From the NCBI GenBank assembly GCA_016710095.1, contig JADJLL010000012.1, positions 68,392 through 132,391 on the forward strand: DNA of 64,000 nt. Reading direction: 5' to 3'. The position numbers were made by a program, and so were the translations under genes. Positions within the stretch are counted from its first letter, which is position 1; each line of letters opens with the position of its first letter. The DNA is from Candidatus Eiseniibacteriota bacterium. GTDB lineage: Bacteria > Eisenbacteria > RBG-16-71-46. The notes below the pieces were generated by a model. The model was not told the origin of the DNA and ran no database searches. It worked only from the letters and a program-made list of their open reading frames with translations. Positions 33,842 to 41,065 of this stretch are shown here, piece by piece.

Positions 33842-36442
33842 CTACCGCAGCAGCAGCACCTTCGCCGTCCGCCGGTCCGCACCGCTCGCGAAGCGCGCGA
33901 AGTACGTGCCGTTGGGCAGCGCGCGGCCCTGCTCGTCGGCGCCGTTCCATTCGACCGAGTGCGTGCCCGCCTCCTGCCGCCCGCTCGCCAGCGTGCGAAC
34001 GCGGCGGCCCGACACGTCGAGCACGTCGATCGACACGTCACGCGCGCTCGGCAGGGCGAAGCGCAACTGCGCGGGGCCGTGCGAGGGGTTCGCGCTCGCG
34101 AGCGCGAACGAGAGTTCCTGCGGCAGGACGTCGCCCGCGTCGGTGTAGCCGGGATCGATCCACAGGTTGAAGTTCGCCTGCTTCGCGACGTCGGCCGAAC
34201 CCGCCTTGAACACGACGAAGACGAGCGGCTCCGCGCTCGTGAGACCCGAGATCGTCGCGATTTCGCCGCGGCCGGGGCCACCGTAGTCGGCGAACCCGCC
34301 GGTCACCGTGCCGTTCAGGTTCGCGACGCCGCCGGGATTGAGGCGGAAGACCGCCAGCGCGAGATCGACGTCGCTCGAAAGATTCTCGAGCACGACGGTC
34401 TTCGACGTACCGGGCGCCGGGAAGCCCCACCTCGCGCTCACGAGCGCTCCGGGCGGGAGGATTGCCGCGCCGAGGGCCGGCCCCGCGATGACGATCTGGG
34501 GAGCGAGCTGACTCTGGATCGTGTACGGCACGCTCGCCCCGCTGAAGCGCAGCGCACCGACGTCGTGCTGGCGCACGGACGTGTCGGTCCGGGTGTCGAT
34601 CAGCAGATCGGTCAGTCCCGTGCCCCGCGCTGACGCGATCGTCGGCACCTCGAAACCATTCGCCGGGTCCGTGGACAACGGGAACCACTGGAGGTCCACG
34701 TCGGAACCCGCGCCGGGCGTGAGCACGCTGACCAGCGGGCCCGGCAACCCGACGAACGACGCGCGCAGTCCGTCCACGTTCGGGTACTTCGTGACCGATG
34801 CGGGAATCGCCGTGTGCCCGCCGGTCGGCTCGGGCGGCATGGACCGCGTGAGCGGCACGCCGTTCTGCATGGCGAGCGGCGACCAGACGAACTGCTTTCC
34901 GTAGGTGTTGTTCGTCTCGTCGAACTCGTCGACCTCGGCGTTCGTGTCGACCACGTACGAGAGCGTGTGACGCCCGCCGCGCACCTGGAACGGCGCCGCC
35001 GAGTGCCGCTCCGCAAGGTCGCCGGCCAGTGTGGACAGGGTGAACGAGTCGATGACGAAGCCGTCGAGGAAGAACCCGGTCGTGTACGTGCCGGCATTCA
35101 TCGTGCCCACGTTCTTCCAGTACGTGCTCATGGTCGTCGTGGCGGCATCGCCGTCGAGGGCCGTCGGCGGGTCCGACAGATCGAGGCCGTGATTCGTCGC
35201 GTTCACGGGCTCCGTCAAGTCCGTCCGCCGCGCATTCGAAAGATCCGCCGGCGTCGCGCGGATGGAGAGCGAGAACGTGGTCGCCGCCGTGCCGCCGTCG
35301 GCCTGATCGCGGAACACCGCGACGCCGTAGTAGATGTTTCCGCCGAACCTCGGCAGCGTCAGGTCGAGCCGTGCGATGCCGGAGCCGTCGGTCGCGGCCG
35401 TCGCCATCGCGCTCGAGCGCGAGTAGATCGGCCCCACCGCGGGATCGTAGATCGCCAGATGCAGCACGGTGCCCGGCGCGGACGTCAGCGTGAAGAGCAC
35501 GCGTGGCTCCGAGCCGTTGGGGATGTGCTGGTACTGGCCGACCCAGAGCATCTGGTCCGACTCGAGCGACAGCCCCGAGAGCGTCGTGGGGCGCGAGATC
35601 GTCGCCTCGGCGTTGCGATGCTCGATGCCGTACGAGAGCAGGCTGCCCGAGTAGTACTGGATGCCTACGTCGCGCGGCGGTGCGCCGACGAAGTTGCCGT
35701 TGTGGAGCACGAAGTCCGTCAGCCCCGGACCGACGAGCGACTGGCCGAGCGGCGTGCGGAACCCGTCCCCCGTGCCCGTCGTCGCGTCGTAGAAGTAGAG
35801 GTCATAGTCGCTGCCGGCCGGAGGAGTGAGCGCGACGGCGTCCCACGGCTTGTCGTCCGCGGGCAGGCGCACGCCGTCCTGGTTCGGGTACACCGTTCCC
35901 GAGACCGCACCGGTGCCGGCGGTGGGCTCCGGCGGCGCATTACGCGTGACGTGCGTATGGAGGAGCAGGTCCACTGGCGTGAACGACAACTGGCGCGCGT
36001 GCGTGTTGTTGCCCTCGTTCGACTCGCTCAACTGGCCGGTCGCGTCGGCGATCACGCTCACCGTGTGCAGCCCGCCTTCGACGATCACGGGCAGGTTCAT
36101 GCCCACGGCGGCGGTGCTGGGCGAGAGCGCGGGCACGGAGAACACCTGGTACGTGGAGCCGTCCACTTGCATGACGCCTGTGGACGTAGCGAGCCCGGCG
36201 CTCGCGCCGGTGTTCGCGATCGCGGCGCTGAAGTAGCTGGTGGTGCCGCCGGTGAGCGCGGGCGAGTTGAGCGCGCTGCTCGGCGTCGCGTCGCTCGTCG
36301 TGCGCACGACGAGCGGATTCGCCCAGCCGCCGAGCGTGAACGGAAGGTAATCGGGCAGCGCGAACGCCGGCGCGGCGAGCGCGGCAGAGAGCAGCAGCGC
36401 GGCGCCGGCGGCGCCGAGCGTGGCACGTCGCAGCGGCGTCAT
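33842..36442 (-). CDS. giant exported protein with CARDB-like repeats and FlgD sorting domain
   Basis: 866 residues from the ATG at 36442, which overlaps the stop of the upstream small protein by 4 bases. A signal peptide (ATLGAAGAALLLSAALAAP) is followed by three CARDB-like repeats, each with an EGGLHTVSVIADATGQLSES or RGGRHTLSYVVDTNAEVDEF segment and then NNTxxKQ. The same repeats occur in the 1473-residue protein, as does the following MPPEPTG linker, so the two are paralogues; this one lacks the HEYGH protease part. The C terminus is a FlgD domain ending GTYFARFASGADRRTAKVLL. CARDB domains usually mediate adhesion or carbohydrate binding. It is translationally coupled to the small coiled-coil gene. 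Confidence 0.85.
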   Translation of the reverse strand: MTPLRRATLGAAGAALLLSAALAAPAFALPDYLPFTLGGWANPLVVRTTSDATPSSALNSPALTGGTTSYFSAAIANTGASAGLATSTGVMQVDGSTYQVFSVPALSPSTAAVGMNLPVIVEGGLHTVSVIADATGQLSESNEGNNTHARQLSFTPVDLLLHTHVTRNAPPEPTAGTGAVSGTVYPNQDGVRLPADDKPWDAVALTPPAGSDYDLYFYDATTGTGDGFRTPLGQSLVGPGLTDFVLHNGNFVGAPPRDVGIQYYSGSLLSYGIEHRNAEATISRPTTLSGLSLESDQMLWVGQYQHIPNGSEPRVLFTLTSAPGTVLHLAIYDPAVGPIYSRSSAMATAATDGSGIARLDLTLPRFGGNIYYGVAVFRDQADGGTAATTFSLSIRATPADLSNARRTDLTEPVNATNHGLDLSDPPTALDGDAATTTMSTYWKNVGTMNAGTYTTGFFLDGFVIDSFTLSTLAGDLAERHSAAPFQVRGGRHTLSYVVDTNAEVDEFDETNNTYGKQFVWSPLAMQNGVPLTRSMPPEPTGGHTAIPASVTKYPNVDGLRASFVGLPGPLVSVLTPGAGSDVDLQWFPLSTDPANGFEVPTIASARGTGLTDLLIDTRTDTSVRQHDVGALRFSGASVPYTIQSQLAPQIVIAGPALGAAILPPGALVSARWGFPAPGTSKTVVLENLSSDVDLALAVFRLNPGGVANLNGTVTGGFADYGGPGRGEIATISGLTSAEPLVFVVFKAGSADVAKQANFNLWIDPGYTDAGDVLPQELSFALASANPSHGPAQLRFALPSARDVSIDVLDVSGRRVRTLASGRQEAGTHSVEWNGADEQGRALPNGTYFARFASGADRRTAKVLLLR

Positions 36443-36936
36443 CGGCCAGTCTCCTTCTGCACGGCCGGCGCGGCCGGCGCGACGACCGGTGCCGCGGGCT
36501 CCGCGGGCAGCGCACGCAGCGCCGGGACCGGCAGCTTGCGCTGCGCGTCGAGCGCGGCCGCGAGTGCGCGCGCGTCGTCCGCGCGGCCGCTCGCCTGCGC
36601 GTGACGAAGGCGGATCGCGAGCAGGTCGAGCTGCGCTTCGCGCTTCACCGCTTCGATGCGCTGCTGGAACGCGTCGCGCAGCGGCGCGAACGCCGTCGCG
36701 TCGTGACGTCGCTGCAACGCGAACACTTCGCGCTTCGCGGCGTCGGAGCGCTGCGCGAGTTCGGCCGCGAGCGCCTTCGTGTCGCCGTCGATCGGCTGCG
36801 TCGCGCGTGCCGTGATCGGCACGACGATCGTCGCGGTGGACACCGGAACGGAAGCCGGCGGCGGTGCGGCCGAAGCCGTCACGGCCAGAGCGGTGAGGAA
36901 TGCGCTGAGCAACAGCGCGCGAGGTGCGACCTTCAC
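36439..36936 (-). CDS. small exported coiled-coil protein (module copy 1)
   Basis: 165 residues. A signal peptide (LLLSAFLTALAVTASAA) is followed by a helical, heptad-like region from about residue 50 to 135 (KALAAELAQRSDAAKREVFA and QQRIEAVKREAQLDLLAIRL) and an Ala/Pro-rich C terminus. It resembles the small protein at 33212-33688 in size, layout and helix sequence, but here the Pro-rich part is C-terminal rather than N-terminal. The stop overlaps the start of the 866-residue giant protein (ATGA), so the two are made together. The function is unknown; a periplasmic partner of the giant protein is the simplest idea. Confidence 0.75.
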   Translation of the reverse strand: MKVAPRALLLSAFLTALAVTASAAPPPASVPVSTATIVVPITARATQPIDGDTKALAAELAQRSDAAKREVFALQRRHDATAFAPLRDAFQQRIEAVKREAQLDLLAIRLRHAQASGRADDARALAAALDAQRKLPVPALRALPAEPAAPVVAPAAPAVQKETGR

Positions 36937-37291
36937 GAATCGCCTCCGGCGAGGGGGCCAGATCGGCCGACGAGTGGTGCTGGGGAGATGGGCACACTCG
37001 TCCCCGTCGGGGGCGGAAGGCGAGCTGGTGACAACGGTATCCCAGCGACCTCGTGTTCCCGCACTGAAATCCGTTCACGGACGTCGGCGGCCAGAAGAAA
37101 CCCCCGTCGGGTCATCTCCCCCTGCACTCGGCCTCGGTCCCGTCCGCAACGAATGCCCGGGTCGGCGCGTATGGCAGCCACGTTCGGCGCGTGCCATCCT
37201 GCCCGCCGGTTGCTCCCCCACCTTCCGGCGACCCATGAGACGCACTCCGAGTGCGCAGCGCGGGCGCCGATTCATTGGAGATTCCCGCGCG
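36937..37291. other. divergent intergenic region
   Basis: 355 bases between the small coiled-coil gene and the DUF4395 gene. TTGGAG just before 37292 can serve as the ribosome binding site. On the minus strand GATACCGTTGTC (near 37040) is a weak match to the TAnnTTnC pattern. Nothing else stands out. Confidence 0.35.
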
Positions 37292-37972
37292 ATGGCGACG
37301 TTCCAGTTCGGAGAAACAGTCGAAGGCTACGCCGTGCCCGTGCTCAACGAACGCGAGATCCGCGCCGCGGCCGGCATCCTCTTCGTGTTCACGTTCCTCT
37401 CGCTGCTGCTGATCCTGCTGTCGAACAGCTTCCTGCTCGTGAAGCTCGTGATCCCGGTGTTCCTCGCCGACCTGCTCGTGCGCGTGTTCGTGAGCCCGCG
37501 CTTCTCGCCCACGCTGATCCTCGGGCGAGTGATCGTCGGCAACCAGACGCCGGAATACGTGGCCGCGGAACCGAAGCGCCTCGCGTGGGCGATCGGCATC
37601 GTGCTCGCGAGCCTGATGTTCGTGTTCATGGTGGTGATGAACACGTTCAGCCCGATCACCGGGCTCACGTGCCTCGTGTGCCTGGTCTTCCTGCTCTTCG
37701 AGGCGGCGTTCGGCATCTGCCTGGGCTGCAAGTTCTACAAGCTCATCTATCGCCGCGAGCCGCAGCTGTGTCCCGGCGAAGTGTGCGACGTGCGCACGCG
37801 CGAGCCGATCACGCGCACGTCTGTGGCGCAGTGGCTCGTGCTGCTCGGCGCGATCGCGCTGATCGTGGCGGGCACGCTCGCCTTCTCGAAGATGCTGTCG
37901 AAGCCCGCGCACGCGTTGTTCCCGGGCATGGGCCCGAAGACGTCGCACGTGGAGACGCCGGCGAAGCCCTGA
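37292..37972 (+). CDS. DUF4395-family membrane protein
   Basis: 226 residues with four membrane helices (ILFVFTFLSLLLILLSNSFL, GIVLASLMFVFMVVMN, LVCLVFLLFEAAFGICLG, WLVLLGAIALIVAGTLA). The layout follows DUF4395: an N-terminal VPVLNEREIRAAAG, then FLADLLVRVFVSPRFSPTLI, an EPKRLAWAIG segment, and a CxxC at FGICLGCKFYKLIYRR. Further cysteines follow in LCPGEVCDVR. DUF4395 proteins often occur beside thioredoxin or rhodanese-type genes and are suspected of thiol chemistry at the membrane; here the neighbouring convergent gene encodes a thioredoxin-fold fusion. The ATG is chosen because the earlier open frame is antisense to the coiled-coil gene. Confidence 0.82.
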   Translation: MATFQFGETVEGYAVPVLNEREIRAAAGILFVFTFLSLLLILLSNSFLLVKLVIPVFLADLLVRVFVSPRFSPTLILGRVIVGNQTPEYVAAEPKRLAWAIGIVLASLMFVFMVVMNTFSPITGLTCLVCLVFLLFEAAFGICLGCKFYKLIYRREPQLCPGEVCDVRTREPITRTSVAQWLVLLGAIALIVAGTLAFSKMLSKPAHALFPGMGPKTSHVETPAKP

Positions 37973-37977
37973 ACGAA

Positions 37978-38021
37978 AGCGCGGTGCGAAGCGTATGGCC
38001 CGCTTCGCACCGCGCTCGTTT
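37978..38021. terminator. bidirectional terminator between convergent genes
   Basis: AGCGCGGTGCGAAGCG (37978-37993) pairs perfectly with CGCTTCGCACCGCGCT (38001-38016), followed by CGTTTG on the plus strand and, on the minus strand, TTTCGTTC. It serves both the DUF4395 gene and the thioredoxin-propeller gene. Confidence 0.88.
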
Positions 38022-38029
38022 GATCGGCG

Positions 38030-40468
38030 TCAGCGCACGACGGTGACTCGGACCGTGCGCGTGCCCTCTCCCGCCACGGCGACGCGCGCGAAGTAGAGCC
38101 CCGCGCCGACCGGCGAGTCGTTCGCGTCCGCGAGATTCCACGTCGCCGTGTGCGCGCCTGCGGCGTGCGCGCCTCGTTCGATGGTGCGCACGAGCCGGCC
38201 GGAGAGATCGAACACGTCGAGCCGTGCGTCACCGGCGCGCGGCTGCGTCCACGACAGCCGCGCCTCGCGCGCTGCGGGATTCGGCGCGGGAGCGCGCAGA
38301 GCGAACGACGTGACGGCGGCAGGCGCGACGTCCGCAACCGGCATCGCGAACTGCATGGAGAAGTCCGCGTCGAGTTCGATGAATGAGCCGTAGGGCGTCA
38401 TGGCGCCGGCCGGGATGGGACCGATCGTGAGCGTCGAGCCGTTCCAGGCGACCGGTGCCGTCAGCGGCACATCGAGCCTGGCGTAGCCCTCTTCCACGGG
38501 ATCGTATTGGACGATCTTGAACGTCGCCTGCGTCCCCGGAGGCAACGTGCGCGACGGCAGGTCGATCGACAGCCCGCTGATGGTGAACTGCCAGGACTGC
38601 GCCGTGGGCAGATCGAGATATTCGTTCGTGAGCGGATTCCAGCGAACCCACTCCAGGTGCCAGAACTCCCGCCCCGAGTACTGGTCGCGAGAAAGATTCA
38701 CGTGCGAGCTGAACCCGGGTCCGAAAGCCGGCGGCGGCGCCAGTGAGACGAAGTTGTAGTACGCCGACGTGTCGATGGGAACGGAGACCTGGCTCGCGCC
38801 GTAGGCGAAAGTCTGCGTCGCGGCGAGGATCTTCGGCTGCGCCATCGGGGCCGGCACCGGAACGCCCGCGCAGTTCGCGATGATCCGAATGAGCGTGCTG
38901 TCGACGGTCACCGCGCCCACGAACACCCAGCGGACGACACCGTTCGGATCCACAAGCCGCAGCGTGGGAGTCGAGATCGCGTCGCTCGCAAGCGCGACGC
39001 CCGCCGCGCCGTTTCCGGCCAGGCCGTCGGAGTGCAGCACCGGGCGATTGATCCTGTACCTGTAAGCCCACTGCTGCGCGTCCAGCAGCGTGCTCGGGAC
39101 TCCGGCCGTCCGCCCGTCCTCGAGAAGAGTCAGGTAGTCGAAGCGCACGCTCGGATGTCCGTACCACGCGAGGTACACGCCCTGCGTGTGCTCGGCCATG
39201 GCGTTGCACGGCTGGCACCAGCGCGAACACTGATCCAGGAGCAGCCACTTGCCGCTGCCGCGCGCCACGCGTGTGAGCGAGCCGTTCTGGTTCGAAGCCG
39301 CGAACGCGGGAATCGTGTCACCGACACCCCAGCCGGTGCGGGGCGCTCCGCGCGTGACGCGGACGGTGTTGCCGCTGCGGTTTGACGCGGCGAGGTCGGG
39401 TTTGCCGTCGAGATCGAAGTCCGCGATCGCGACCGCGTAGGGATTGGTGACGGTCGGAACTGAGACTCGAGGATTGAACGTTTCGGTGACGTGGTTCGGC
39501 TGGAAGACGGAGAGCTGCCCCGAGACGTAGTCCGACGTCACGACATCGAGCGTACCGTCCGCATCGGCATCCGCGATCGCGACGTAGCTCGGCCGGCTGG
39601 ACGCCGGGTAGTCCCGGCGCTCCCAGGCATGCGCCACCTCGCTGTACAGGTACAGGCTGACCGAGTTCGAATCCGCGTTGGCGGTCACGATCTGTTCGCG
39701 CGACAGCGACGGGAAGACGTAACCGACCGCCGCCATGTAGACGTGCGGCGGTGCGGGCAGGTCGGTGCGCGTGGTGAAGTGCCCCGCGCCGTCGCTGTCG
39801 AGGATCGTCACCGAAGCGCCGTTGTAGTTGGCGGTCACCAGGCCGACGTTGTTGTTCGCGAAGACACCCGCGCGGATGCTGTTCGGCCACGCGCCCACCG
39901 CGTAGTCCGAGCGCGTACCGAACGACAGCGCGCCGCCCGGCGTACCGGTGTTGAGCCAGACGCTCGCGGTGCCGGTGGTGGTCGTCGGATAACCGCAGGT
40001 CGCCAAGTCCACGACGCCGTCGGCGTTCAGGTCTGCGGCGACGAGCCCCTCGGGGTGCGGCGGCCCCGCCAGCGTGATCCCGGTCGTGAAGGTGCCCGTT
40101 CCGGTGCCGCGCATGATCACGACGGTGTCCGTGTTGTAGTGCCCGACCGCGAAGTCGAGGTGTCCGTCGCGGTCGAAGTCCGCGACCGCGATCTCGCCCG
40201 GGACCGGGCCGGTGTTGTAGAGCACCGCCGGGGCGAAGCCGCCCCCGGCCAGGCCGAGCAGCACCGAGACGCCCGAGGCGCCCTCGTTGCCGACCGCCAT
40301 GTCGGGGCGGCCGTCCTCGTTGAAGTCGCCGGTCGCGATGGCCCGGGGGCCGGTCCCGACGGTGTGGGTCGTGCTCGGGCCGGGCACGAAGGCGCCGGCA
40401 AGGGCCAGCGCGGGTGTGAGCAGGGCGAGGCCCGCGAGGGCGAGGGCCGGAAAGAGACGTAGGCGCAT
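38030..40468 (-). CDS. exported FG-GAP/VCBS propeller fused to a thioredoxin-fold domain and a FlgD sorting domain
   Basis: 812 residues. A signal peptide (LFPALALAGLALLTPALALA) is followed by FG-GAP/VCBS blades up to about residue 380, for example IATGDFNEDGRPDMAVGNEG, IAVADFDRDGHLDFAVGHYN and VAIADFDLDGKPDLAASNRS, with calcium-binding Asp patterns. Residues 385 to 545 form a thioredoxin-like domain: GDTIPAFAASNQNGS, then SRWCQPCNAM with Cys418 and Cys421, and a later cis-Pro-like STPTLRLVDPNG. About 180 residues of beta structure precede the FlgD tail ending GLYFARVAVAGEGTRTVRVT. AAAGGAG precedes the ATG. An exported TlpA/ResA-like disulfide reductase or redoxin on a propeller scaffold is inferred; it needs a source of electrons in the envelope. 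Confidence 0.88.
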   Translation of the reverse strand: MRLRLFPALALAGLALLTPALALAGAFVPGPSTTHTVGTGPRAIATGDFNEDGRPDMAVGNEGASGVSVLLGLAGGGFAPAVLYNTGPVPGEIAVADFDRDGHLDFAVGHYNTDTVVIMRGTGTGTFTTGITLAGPPHPEGLVAADLNADGVVDLATCGYPTTTTGTASVWLNTGTPGGALSFGTRSDYAVGAWPNSIRAGVFANNNVGLVTANYNGASVTILDSDGAGHFTTRTDLPAPPHVYMAAVGYVFPSLSREQIVTANADSNSVSLYLYSEVAHAWERRDYPASSRPSYVAIADADADGTLDVVTSDYVSGQLSVFQPNHVTETFNPRVSVPTVTNPYAVAIADFDLDGKPDLAASNRSGNTVRVTRGAPRTGWGVGDTIPAFAASNQNGSLTRVARGSGKWLLLDQCSRWCQPCNAMAEHTQGVYLAWYGHPSVRFDYLTLLEDGRTAGVPSTLLDAQQWAYRYRINRPVLHSDGLAGNGAAGVALASDAISTPTLRLVDPNGVVRWVFVGAVTVDSTLIRIIANCAGVPVPAPMAQPKILAATQTFAYGASQVSVPIDTSAYYNFVSLAPPPAFGPGFSSHVNLSRDQYSGREFWHLEWVRWNPLTNEYLDLPTAQSWQFTISGLSIDLPSRTLPPGTQATFKIVQYDPVEEGYARLDVPLTAPVAWNGSTLTIGPIPAGAMTPYGSFIELDADFSMQFAMPVADVAPAAVTSFALRAPAPNPAAREARLSWTQPRAGDARLDVFDLSGRLVRTIERGAHAAGAHTATWNLADANDSPVGAGLYFARVAVAGEGTRTVRVTVVR

Positions 40469-40738
40469 GGTCGGACTCCTTTCGGGTGGGCGAAACGGAA
40501 GCGGTGCCGGATGACGTGCGGCAGATTGATGCGGGGGGCTCGCGGGGCGTGAGCCCGTGGGTCCGCGAACGCTGGCCTGTGCGTTCAGGGGGCGGTTTTC
40601 GCGGGTTCGGACGCCGAGGCCAGTCTTCCCGGACGCTGGGGCTCACTCGGCGGGAGGGGTTCGGGGCACCTTCCACCGCGTTCCGGCCACGTACCCGCGA
40701 GCCGGAGGCTCGCGCCATTCAAGAGGAGTCACTCCCCG
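40469..40738. other. divergent intergenic region
   Basis: 270 bases between the thioredoxin-propeller gene and a small plus-strand gene. Apart from both ribosome binding sites I see no supported feature. Confidence 0.3.
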
Positions 40739-41026
40739 ATGCACCTCGAGATCCGGCTGTTCCCCGGCATGGCCGGGCAGGGTGGGCGCCTCGCGGCCCG
40801 CCGCTCCGAAATCGAAGACCTCCTGCGCGGCATGCCCGGCCTCCGGACGTTCGAGCTGGCCGAGACCCGCGAAGGGGTCGCCCTGGTGGCGGTGGCCGAC
40901 GAGCCCGCCGCCGCGGCCGAGGGTCACCGGCGTTTCGCCGCCTGGGTCGCGACGCAGCTGCCGGACCTCGAACGGCAGGACGCGTTCACGGTCACCGGCG
41001 CGGTGATCGCGCGGCTCGAGGCGTGA
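40739..41026 (+). CDS. small conserved-looking protein, possible dimeric alpha/beta-barrel (ABM-like)
   Basis: 95 residues starting MHLEIRLFPGMAGQGGRLAA. AAGAGGAG lies 10 bases before the ATG. The pattern is strand, helix, strand (FELAETREGVALVAVADEPA), helix (AEGHRRFAAWVATQL), strand (AFTVTGAVIARLE), which is the layout of antibiotic-biosynthesis-monooxygenase-like or stress-response dimeric barrels. There are no membrane segments or catalytic motifs. It ends 39 bases before the large HTCS gene on the same strand, but a TAGTTTTC element in that gap suggests separate transcription. Confidence 0.7.
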   Translation: MHLEIRLFPGMAGQGGRLAARRSEIEDLLRGMPGLRTFELAETREGVALVAVADEPAAAAEGHRRFAAWVATQLPDLERQDAFTVTGAVIARLEA

Positions 41027-41049
41027 GCCCGATCGTCCGGACCTCGTGC

Positions 41050-41057
41050 TAGTTTTC
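41050..41057 (+). promoter_or_regulatory. possible -7 promoter element of the HTCS gene, near-leaderless
   Basis: TAGTTTTC ends 8 bases before the GTG at 41066, and no ribosome binding site lies between. It fits the TAnnTTnC pattern, but no -33 TTG is seen at the expected spacing. Confidence 0.35.
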
Positions 41058-41065
41058 GCGCGATC

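Noticed and set aside
16967..33842. A complete type IX secretion locus
   Set aside because: Only client-like C-terminal domains are present; no Por/Gld/Spr component is recognisable in the window.
28893..34148. 1751-codon open frame on the plus strand
   Set aside because: It runs opposite two real exported-protein genes, is extremely rich in Arg, and has no domain, signal or ribosome binding site. In DNA of this GC content such antisense frames are expected.
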